Source: Candidatus Hikarchaeia archaeon HikBin4 (lineage in GTDB: Archaea > Halobacteriota > Halobacteria > Halobacteriales > Hikarchaeaceae). Taken from it: a stretch of DNA of 6,176 bases. Under the pieces are notes generated by a model. The model had not been told where the DNA came from, ran no database searches, and saw nothing but the letters and a program-made list of their open reading frames with translations. The translations under genes were made by a program, and so were the position numbers. The stretch is from NCBI GenBank assembly GCA_009889685.1, contig WTZT01000038.1, forward strand, positions 1-6,176, read 5' to 3'. Below, piece after piece: positions 1-5,018 of this stretch; position 1 is the stretch's first letter, and each line of letters opens with the position of its first letter.

Positions 1-1
1 C

Positions 2-235
2 TCTCTTGTAGATGCTGGAATAGCAGAAAAAACCAAAGAAGGTTTCCGATTAAGCGCTCGAGATATCTTTAAAAACCTTTGCGAATCCGACTCAGTAAAA
101 ATTCTTTCCTCAGGTCAAATCAACCACGCATTCGAAATAACTGCTGATGTATTTTCTCAAAAAGCCGTCACCCAAATAGAATCCGCTGGAGGAACTGCAA
201 TTTATACTAATAATTCACATATTGAAGAGGAATAA
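2..235 (+). CDS. rpl15: Large ribosomal subunit protein uL15 (L15), C-terminal part
   Basis: This reading frame is open from the left edge of the window and ends at TAA 233-235, giving 77 residues of a protein whose start lies outside. The visible part has the typical archaeal L15 C-terminus: a VKILSSGQI strand, then ITADVFSQKAV, then an IESAGGTA segment close to the end. uL15 is a structural protein of the 50S subunit. It lies three bases upstream of secY in the same direction, the conserved rpl15-secY order at the end of the archaeal spc ribosomal operon, which supports the assignment strongly. The final residues (IEEE) are acidic, but the segment as a whole is not as acid-rich as in salt-in haloarchaea. 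The 5' end is cut by the window, not by mutation. Confidence 0.9.
   Translation, partial: SLVDAGIAEKTKEGFRLSARDIFKNLCESDSVKILSSGQINHAFEITADVFSQKAVTQIESAGGTAIYTNNSHIEEE
227..230 (+). promoter_or_regulatory. Shine-Dalgarno site for secY
   Basis: GAGG lies inside the last codons of the L15 gene, eight bases before the ATG at 239. It matches the anti-Shine-Dalgarno end of archaeal 16S rRNA and supports this ATG as the secY start. It also supports translation of secY from the shared ribosomal-operon mRNA. Of the genes in the window, secY has the clearest such site. Confidence 0.6.
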
Positions 236-238
236 CTC

Positions 239-1696
239 ATGTCTTGGAAAGAATCTATAGCGCCCCTTCTTTCTCGTATTCCTGCAGTTCGACGCCCAAT
301 AAAACATGTCCCATTCCGGCAAAAAATGCTTTGGACTTTATTGGTTCTAGTCGTTTATTTCTACTTGACCAATGTCACCCTTTATGGTTTGGGTGGGAAT
401 GCCCAAGATATATTTGGTCAATTCAGATCTATTCTTGCCGGTGAGCAAGGCTCTATACTTCAACTTGGAATTGGACCCATCGTCACTGCAAGTATAGTTT
501 TGCAGTTGTTAGCTGGTGCAGATCTTTTAGGTCTGGATACTTCGAACCCTGACGATCAAGTCATATATCAAGGACTCCAGAAATTTTTGGTCATTTTGAT
601 GGTTATTCTAACTGGATTCCCCATGGTATTTGCTGGTGGATTCTTACCAGCAGATCCCTTCGTAAGCACCCAATTAGGTGTCAGTCTCAATGCAGTTCGA
701 TGGATAATATTTGCCCAGATTTTTGCAGGGGGGCTTTTCATACTCTATATGGATGAAGTTGTTTCAAAGTGGGGTATAGGATCTGGAGTGGGACTTTTTA
801 TTGTGGCAAGCGTCAGCCAACATCTAGTCGGAGGAATATTCACTCTTGGATCTGATACTCAACCCAGTGGGCTCATTCCCACTTGGATTGGTATGGCACT
901 AGGAAACATCCAAGTCTCTCCCCTTTTCTCTGGTGGTTTTCAAGAATTGCTATTCGGCAAGGGTCAAATTCTAGCTCTTTTCACCACACTTCTCATTTTC
1001 GGACTCGTTGTTTATTTCGAGTCCGTTCGAGTCGAAATACCTTTGAGTCATTCTAGAGTTAGAGGAGCAAAAGGTCGTTTCCCTGTAAAATTGATTTATG
1101 CAAGTGTCTTACCCATGATTCTTGTCCGGGCTTTACAAGCCAATGTTCAATTTTTAGGTAGAATTCTGGATTCTCAAATGAGAAATATGCCTTCTTGGCT
1201 CGGTGTTTATTCTTCAAATGGACCTGTTGGTGGACTTTTCTACTATTTGAATCCCATCATGTCGCCTGGAGATTGGATGTGGTGGTTAGGACAAACTGCA
1301 GTAGAACCCTGGCAAATTCTTTTACGTGTGTCAACAGATCTCTTCATCATGGTGATTGGAGGGGCCATTTTCGCCATTTTCTGGGTAGAAACCACTAATA
1401 TGGGTCCTGCAGCCACTGCCCAACAAATCCAACGTTCCGGAATGCAGATTCCTGGGTTCCGAAGAAACCCTGCGGTATTGGAAAAAGTCATGCAAAGATA
1501 TATCCCACTCGTCACTGTAGTTGGGGGCGCACTTGTAGGCTTCTTAGCTGTGGGTGCTAATATGCTAGGAACCATTGGAGCTGTTGGCGGAACTGGACTA
1601 CTTCTCACCGTTTCTATTGTGTATAAATTATATGAAGAAATAGCAGAAGAACAACTTATGGAAATGCACCCCATGATGCGTCAAATGTTCGGCTAA
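239..1696 (+). CDS. secY: Preprotein translocase subunit SecY (Sec61 alpha homologue)
   Basis: SecY is the pore-forming membrane subunit of the Sec translocon. With SecE and Sec61-beta it exports proteins and inserts membrane proteins. The 485-residue length is normal for archaeal, especially haloarchaeal, SecY. An amphipathic N-terminus (MSWKESIAPLLSRIP) precedes the first membrane helix at about 31-50. The conserved plug/TM2 region AGEQGSILQLGIGPIVTASI is at 67-86. The basic cytosolic loop with RVRGAKGRFPVK, which contacts the ribosome or SRP receptor, is at 273-284. The last helices end near residue 462, followed by a short cytosolic tail ending RQMFG. About ten hydrophobic segments can be seen, as expected. 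The ATG is set by a GAGG eight bases upstream and the close link to the L15 gene. In many archaea adk follows secY; here an MBL-fold gene does. No frameshift or missing region is seen. Confidence 0.97.
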   Translation: MSWKESIAPLLSRIPAVRRPIKHVPFRQKMLWTLLVLVVYFYLTNVTLYGLGGNAQDIFGQFRSILAGEQGSILQLGIGPIVTASIVLQLLAGADLLGLDTSNPDDQVIYQGLQKFLVILMVILTGFPMVFAGGFLPADPFVSTQLGVSLNAVRWIIFAQIFAGGLFILYMDEVVSKWGIGSGVGLFIVASVSQHLVGGIFTLGSDTQPSGLIPTWIGMALGNIQVSPLFSGGFQELLFGKGQILALFTTLLIFGLVVYFESVRVEIPLSHSRVRGAKGRFPVKLIYASVLPMILVRALQANVQFLGRILDSQMRNMPSWLGVYSSNGPVGGLFYYLNPIMSPGDWMWWLGQTAVEPWQILLRVSTDLFIMVIGGAIFAIFWVETTNMGPAATAQQIQRSGMQIPGFRRNPAVLEKVMQRYIPLVTVVGGALVGFLAVGANMLGTIGAVGGTGLLLTVSIVYKLYEEIAEEQLMEMHPMMRQMFG

Positions 1697-1735
1697 CCTT
1701 CTCGTTTTCATCCAATCTACTTCCTATCCCCTCCC
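1697..1735 (+). terminator. Possible termination region after secY (pyrimidine-rich tract)
   Basis: The first 39 bases after the secY stop are almost all C and T, with one TTTT run at 1705-1708. Archaeal RNA polymerase terminates at T-rich tracts without needing a hairpin, so this could end the ribosomal-operon transcript. The T runs are short and the tract is as rich in C as in T, so the call is weak. The rest of the gap to 1770 has only a 4-bp stem (GGTA/TACC, 1741-1752) and a CGAAAC at 1735-1740 that might be part of a weak promoter for the next gene. Confidence 0.25.
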
Positions 1736-1770
1736 GAAACGGTAATGCTACCTAGTTTTGTATATGTGGT

Positions 1771-2727
1771 GTGCACAGAATATCTCTATCTAACACAGAG
1801 TTTGAAGGAAAAAATAGTGCCTATTTGTTAGATGACGGAAATGAAACAATTCTCATAGATACTGGTCTATTTTCACCGAAAATACATCTAGAATTCCAAC
1901 AAGAACTATCTAACTATGGATGTTCTACTTCCGACATTGATATCATTCTACTCACTCATTGGCACGCCGACCACGTTGGTTTGGCCGGAACAATTCAAGA
2001 AGAAAGTGGAGCGAAAGTCTATTGCCACGCAAAAGATTCCCCTCTGGTTCAAAAAGATCCCTCTGCTCTCCATGAGCTACTTAATCTGGCTGAAAAAAGA
2101 TTTGAAGAGTGGCGTATACCTCCCTCTAAACTCGACCCTCTCATTGATGTACTCAAACTTGGCCATAAACTAGGGGGCCCACCACCTCATATAACTAATT
2201 TCAATGATGGAGATCAAATAGAATCTGAAAATTATACTTTCTCAGTATTCCATCTACCCGGTCATACTTTGGGTCTTTCTTGCTTCATACCCACAGAAAC
2301 TAATCTAGCATTTGTCGGAGACGCCGTTCTCCCCGTTTATACCCCGAATATCGGGGGTGCAGATCTTCGAGTCACTTCCTCCCTCTCTCAATACCGTGAT
2401 GGCCTCTTACGTCTTAGAAATCAAAATTTAGACATATTCTATCCTGGACATCGACATGAAATATTGACACCAACTACCCGCATTAATGAGATTCTTCAGC
2501 ATCACCGGAACCGCCTCGAACAAATTATTTCTCTGTTAACGAATCCCACTGATATTTGGGACCTTAGCACTCGTATATTTGGTCCGCTTGATGGAATTCA
2601 CACGTTATATGGATCTGGTGAAATATTTGCCCACCTTGAATATTTAGAATCTATGAAAATAGTAGATTCTTCTGATGGATTGTACTCTCTAACTTCCCTC
2701 AACCCCGATGTCCATTCTATTTTTTAA
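1771..2727 (+). CDS. MBL-fold metallo-hydrolase with C-terminal winged-helix-like tail (LACTB2/glyoxalase II-like)
   Basis: A 318-residue zinc-dependent hydrolase of the metallo-beta-lactamase superfamily; the substrate cannot be told from sequence. All metal-site motifs are present: THWHADH at 62-68 (H63, H65, D67, H68), PGHTLG with H165, GDAVLP with D184, and PGHRHE with H227. The segment after 240 (helical, then a GIHTLYGSGEIFAHLEYLE stretch at about 275-293) matches the winged-helix tail of the LACTB2-like branch. The internal YTPNIGGADLRV is typical of the haloarchaeal orthologues I remember. The only plausible start is GTG at 1771: an in-frame TAG stands at 1753-1755 and no ATG lies between. 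No Shine-Dalgarno site precedes it, so a leaderless or short-leader mRNA is likely. It is separated from secY by 74 bases. Its stop overlaps that of the opposing VOC gene. The family includes thioesterases, nucleases and glyoxalase II-type enzymes, so an exact function is not claimed. Confidence 0.88.
   Translation: MHRISLSNTEFEGKNSAYLLDDGNETILIDTGLFSPKIHLEFQQELSNYGCSTSDIDIILLTHWHADHVGLAGTIQEESGAKVYCHAKDSPLVQKDPSALHELLNLAEKRFEEWRIPPSKLDPLIDVLKLGHKLGGPPPHITNFNDGDQIESENYTFSVFHLPGHTLGLSCFIPTETNLAFVGDAVLPVYTPNIGGADLRVTSSLSQYRDGLLRLRNQNLDIFYPGHRHEILTPTTRINEILQHHRNRLEQIISLLTNPTDIWDLSTRIFGPLDGIHTLYGSGEIFAHLEYLESMKIVDSSDGLYSLTSLNPDVHSIF
2720..2725 (+). terminator. T6 run at the end of the MBL-fold gene
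   Basis: Six consecutive T residues overlap the last codons and stop of the MBL-fold gene. An archaeal polymerase could stop here, which would limit read-through into the antisense strand of the convergent VOC gene. There is no associated hairpin. I saw no equivalent T run for the minus-strand transcript in the bases just beyond 2724. Confidence 0.3.
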
Positions 2728-3125
2728 CTAGTACTCTCCCTCACTTCGATTAAATATCCATCTGGATCTCGTACTAGAAACATAGATTCTCCCCATGGGA
2801 CTTCTCTAGGTTCTGTTATTAGTTTCCCATCCGAATTTTTAATGGCATCTTTTATTTTTTTATATATCTGACCAATTTCACCTTCGATTGCCACAATATA
2901 AACTGAACCATCTCCCCTATTTCCCTCTCTTGGAGGCTCTAAATTAAATGCCTTCAAAGCTATGGAATCAAAATCAATCTGGAGTTTCAATTCACAACCA
3001 CCCGTTTCATAAGCACAAGTCCCATTCCCACTATTTTTCGGTGATAATCCCATTACCCTCTCATAAAAATCTCTTGACTTTGTTAGATTGCTCACCATCA
3101 AATACACTTGAATCAGTTTTGACAT
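2724..3125 (-). CDS. VOC (glyoxalase/bleomycin resistance) superfamily protein
   Basis: A 133-residue single-domain vicinal oxygen chelate protein, close to the size of bacterial glyoxalase I. It has the family layout: a first strand and helix LIQVYLMVSNLTKSRDFYE (4-22), a central strand GCELKLQ (43-49), a second half-domain beginning GSVYIVAI (73-80), and the C-terminal signature VRDPDGYLIEV (118-128). Lined up by eye with E. coli glyoxalase I, the four metal-ligand positions are Q6, E45, S74 and E127. The second histidine is therefore replaced by serine, and a standard glyoxalase I activity is doubtful. The ATG lies two bases after the stop of the FAD synthase-like gene, so the two are probably co-transcribed. 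The stop overlaps the stop of the convergent MBL-fold gene. The substrate is unknown. Family assignment is secure; function is not. Confidence 0.85.
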   Translation of the reverse strand: MSKLIQVYLMVSNLTKSRDFYERVMGLSPKNSGNGTCAYETGGCELKLQIDFDSIALKAFNLEPPREGNRGDGSVYIVAIEGEIGQIYKKIKDAIKNSDGKLITEPREVPWGESMFLVRDPDGYLIEVRESTS

Positions 3126-3127
3126 GG

Positions 3128-3589
3128 TTAACTAATTTTTCTTTCTTTTCTGGAAAAGAAAATTTCTTCACCTTCTTTAGATCGAATGTTTCCTTTGATC
3201 CTACTCGAAGATCGTAATCCTTCCCTCTCATATTTTTTCACTCTAACCACTTCTATACCTATAAATCCAGCTTCTCTAAGTTGATCTTCTAATAAATTTA
3301 TATCAAATTCCTGATCATATCCTAAAGTTATAATGTCTGGTTCTATCTTCTTTACACTATCAAAGAGGCTCCCCTCCGATCCTAAAATTGCAGAATTCAC
3401 CATTTCCATTGCTTCTACAATTTCCCTTCTCTCATTTTCTTCCATGAATATATTCTTTCTATCTTTTATACGTGAATCTCTAGCAATAACCACGTGCAAT
3501 TCTTCCCCCAGTTTAGCACTTTCTGACAAATAATAAAGATGCCCCGAATGTAGAATGTCAAATACACCTTGGGCCATCACACGTTTCAT
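3128..3589 (-). CDS. ribL: FAD synthase-like nucleotidyltransferase (RibL type)
   Basis: A cytidylyltransferase-family protein most like archaeal RibL, which transfers AMP from ATP to FMN to make FAD and pyrophosphate in the cytosol. The ATG at 3589 gives 153 residues starting MKRVMAQGVFD, matching where haloarchaeal homologues begin. A TTG at 3610 would add seven residues and is less likely. Numbered from the ATG, the nucleotide-binding HSGH motif is at 14-17, and the second conserved block LGYDQ is at 89-93. An SSSRI motif at 127-131 normally lies near the end of the protein. About 22 further residues, rich in Lys, Arg and Glu, follow it. No cysteine is present. No Shine-Dalgarno site is visible. 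A strong TATA-like palindrome at 3639-3650 could drive a transcript starting near 3619, continuing into the VOC gene two bases downstream. A related cytidylyltransferase (for example glycerol-3-phosphate type) is the main alternative. Confidence 0.85.
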   Translation of the reverse strand: MKRVMAQGVFDILHSGHLYYLSESAKLGEELHVVIARDSRIKDRKNIFMEENERREIVEAMEMVNSAILGSEGSLFDSVKKIEPDIITLGYDQEFDINLLEDQLREAGFIGIEVVRVKKYEREGLRSSSRIKGNIRSKEGEEIFFSRKERKIS

Positions 3590-3638
3590 ATCTATTTGCA
3601 ATGTAGTCAATAGACATTAGCATAACTATTCGTTTTCG

Positions 3639-3650
3639 TTTATATATAAA
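3639..3650. promoter_or_regulatory. Palindromic TATA box, likely promoter of ribL (possibly bidirectional)
   Basis: TTTATATATAAA is a perfect 12-bp palindrome and an excellent archaeal TATA box. Read on the minus strand it is preceded by AAA-rich DNA resembling a BRE, and it would place transcription start at about 3619, shortly before ribL. Read on the plus strand it would start RNA near 3670, just before the ATGs at 3676 and 3685 of a possible small gene. The upstream side in the plus direction (TTTTCG) is a poor BRE, so the minus direction is favoured. Start sites are inferred from usual spacing, not seen. Confidence 0.5.
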
Positions 3651-3731
3651 TTTAAAATGAAATAAATTATTTGCCATGTGCATTATGAAAATATCTATGG
3701 ACTCTGACATTTTAGTCATAGATCGCCAATG

Positions 3732-3760
3732 ACTTAGATAACAACATTAACTTAGATAAC
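3732..3760. repeat. Direct repeat, two 11-bp copies with 18-bp period
   Basis: ACTTAGATAAC occurs at 3732-3742 and again at 3750-3760. The period is a multiple of three. In the plus-strand frame open here, the copies encode a repeated L-D-N (DLDNN and NLDN), so the repeat may be coding duplication. It could also be a two-site operator. Just after it, CCTAT AATTG ATAGG (3761-3775) forms a 5-bp inverted repeat. Confidence 0.5.
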
Positions 3761-3826
3761 CCTATAATTGATAGGATTTTATTCCCACTGCGTCTATATT
3801 TGGCAGACGTGTCTCTTTATCTAATT

Positions 3827-3876
3827 CGAATATTCGGGCTTAAAGAATTACCCGAATCTACAGAGATTATAGATTC
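3827..3876. repeat. Cluster of overlapping inverted repeats
   Basis: Three symmetric elements are packed together. CGAATATTCG at 3827-3836 is a perfect palindrome. ATTCGGG 3832-3838 pairs with CCCGAAT 3851-3857 (7-bp stem, 12-base loop). GAATCTA 3854-3860 pairs with TAGATTC 3870-3876 (7-bp stem, 9-base loop). The elements share bases, so in RNA only some could form at once. A further 5-bp pair, CGTCT 3791-3795 with AGACG 3805-3809, lies upstream. The stretch is either protein-binding DNA, a structured RNA, or chance in an AT-rich sequence that may also be coding. I cannot decide. Confidence 0.4.
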
Positions 3877-3959
3877 AATGTCTCAAATTATAGATTTATT
3901 GGATGTTTTACTATCCTAAGTATTCTTATACAGATCCTATCGGAATATGTTTCAAATAA

Positions 3960-4934
3960 TTATCTAATAGGTTTTATTTCTGCACCTTTATTTCTCGCAG
4001 ACGTAATAATCACTTTACCCTCAATATCAAATTCATTTAAAACTTTATGTACTTTTTTTCTGATTTCATTTTCATAATCTTTCACTGTTATGCAATATAA
4101 AGATGGCCCCCACGAAGATTGACCCATTCCAAATATTCTATTATCTTCTTGCAATATCTCTATTATATTCCCAATTGGAGGTCTGTATATTCCATTCTGA
4201 TATTTTTCATACCACCGACCATTCAACCAACTTATTTCAGAAATAGCAGATCCAAACCCTTTACAATCATTTCTAGCAATAGACGGTAACAAATTATTAG
4301 TTATTACATTATCTATTTTATTTGTAATTTCATTTTTTGCACTTCGTATGACCATTCTGATAAGGTCCTCTTCCATTTCACCAGAATATCCTGGTATCGC
4401 TTCTATCATTGCAACCACAAAACTCCATTCTTCAGGTATCTTACTAGTGTATCTTTCAACAGGTATTTTCCATTCTTCAGATTTCAAAACTCCCCTATTT
4501 CCAGGGACATTTTTGTGACCCTCATCGATACAGAAACCACCTTTTTCAAAAACTGAAACCCCAATCCCACTTCGTTTACCTCTTCCTAGTTTCGGAGCAA
4601 TTTCTCTAATATTTGAATCTATACAATAAACCCTCGAAACTGCTGTATAAACAGATAGGGCCATTTGCGTCCCACTACCTAGTCCAATATGTTCTGGTAT
4701 TTCTTCTTCAATTTGAATTTTTATCCCTTTTACTCCTAACATTTCAACTGCTTTTTCAGCATACATAACCAATCTATCATCTTCACATATGATTCTATCT
4801 GAAACCTCCGCAATCAGACTTATTTTTGGACTTTCTATTGCCATTCCCACACCTCCATAAATGTAATTCTCGTTTAAACAGAGATTACGAAACCCAAAAT
4901 GAAGCCTACCTCCTACAATAACTTTGGCACTCAT
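3960..4934 (-). CDS. Beta-ribofuranosylaminobenzene 5'-phosphate synthase family protein (GHMP fold)
   Basis: A 324-residue member of the beta-RFAP synthase family. In methanogens these enzymes condense PRPP with 4-aminobenzoate, releasing CO2 and pyrophosphate, as the first committed step to tetrahydromethanopterin. Visible blocks: N-terminal GGRLHFGFRNL (8-18) followed by GGVGMAI (27-33); the GHMP phosphate loop PEHIGLGSGTQMAL (80-93); LGRGKRSGIGVSVFEKGGF (116-134); WYEKYQNGIYRPP (241-253); and GMGQSSWGPSLY (269-280). These match the haloarchaeal subgroup as I remember it better than methanogen enzymes, especially FGFRNL with LNENYIYGGVG. Lysine, isoleucine and asparagine are frequent and the DNA is very AT-rich. 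A GGAG lies one base before the ATG, too close for a normal Shine-Dalgarno site. It is divergent from ilvD and separated from ribL by 350 bases, so probably a single-gene transcript. Family assignment is strong, but its reaction here is uncertain because many haloarchaea use folates. Confidence 0.87.
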   Translation of the reverse strand: MSAKVIVGGRLHFGFRNLCLNENYIYGGVGMAIESPKISLIAEVSDRIICEDDRLVMYAEKAVEMLGVKGIKIQIEEEIPEHIGLGSGTQMALSVYTAVSRVYCIDSNIREIAPKLGRGKRSGIGVSVFEKGGFCIDEGHKNVPGNRGVLKSEEWKIPVERYTSKIPEEWSFVVAMIEAIPGYSGEMEEDLIRMVIRSAKNEITNKIDNVITNNLLPSIARNDCKGFGSAISEISWLNGRWYEKYQNGIYRPPIGNIIEILQEDNRIFGMGQSSWGPSLYCITVKDYENEIRKKVHKVLNEFDIEGKVIITSARNKGAEIKPIR

Positions 4935-4984
4935 GCTCCAATATTATAATTGTTTAGCAAAGACTTTTCTGTACAATCACGGAT

Positions 4985-4992
4985 CTTTTAAG
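4985..4992 (+). promoter_or_regulatory. Possible TATA-like element of ilvD
   Basis: CTTTTAAG is centred 30 bases before the ilvD ATG at 5019. That is the distance expected if transcription begins at or near the start codon, giving a leaderless mRNA as is common in Halobacteria-related archaea. No Shine-Dalgarno site precedes the ATG, which fits. The motif is a weak TATA box. Nothing clear was found at the matching position for the divergent beta-RFAP synthase gene, where TTATAATA (minus strand, about 4940-4950) lies too close to the ATG. Confidence 0.3.
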
Positions 4993-5018
4993 ACTCTTCG
5001 AAACCACCCTCAACTATA

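Larger units (their letters stand above)
3676..3919 (+). pseudogene. Possible small gene broken by a frameshift, no recognised family
   Basis: A short frame starts at ATG 3676 (also ATG at 3685 and 3697) and ends at TGA 3730-3732, reading MDSDILVIDRQ near its end. The next frame is open from 3722 to TAA 3917-3919, 65 codons with no usable start at its beginning. One extra base between 3722 and 3732 would explain the pair; joined, they would encode about 80 residues. The second part reads like a protein: acidic and amphipathic, with helix-like IIDRILFPLRLYLADVSLYL and a leucine/isoleucine-rich end after the internal ATG codon. A TATA palindrome lies at a suitable distance upstream. I recognise no family. 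It may be a decayed gene, a real gene with an assembly indel, or simply a chance open frame in AT-rich DNA. The stop context is CAA TGA C, but CAA is not a known slippery codon, so programmed shifting is unlikely. Confidence 0.3.

Noticed and set aside
1243..1674. A 143-codon minus-strand open frame
   Set aside because: It is the antisense shadow of the conserved C-terminal half of secY.
1771..3125. MBL-fold and VOC genes as a glyoxalase II/I detoxification pair
   Set aside because: They are convergent and not co-transcribed, the VOC metal site is altered, and the MBL protein belongs to a branch with a winged-helix tail, so a joint pathway is not supported.
2948..3217. An 89-codon plus-strand open frame
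   Set aside because: It runs antisense across the VOC/ribL junction, both of which are supported by protein motifs; its sequence looks non-protein-like.
3590..3610. TTG at 3608-3610 as the ribL start
   Set aside because: It adds seven residues without similarity to the family; the ATG at 3589 lines up with the expected N-terminus and no Shine-Dalgarno site favours the TTG.
3761..3780. CCTAT/ATAGG hairpin followed by ATTTTATT as a terminator
   Set aside because: The stem is only 5 bp, the T run is short, and no confirmed gene ends nearby on the plus strand.
3821..3838. TTCGAAT resembling a tRNA T loop
   Set aside because: The flanking five bases do not pair, and no acceptor or anticodon arm can be laid out around it.
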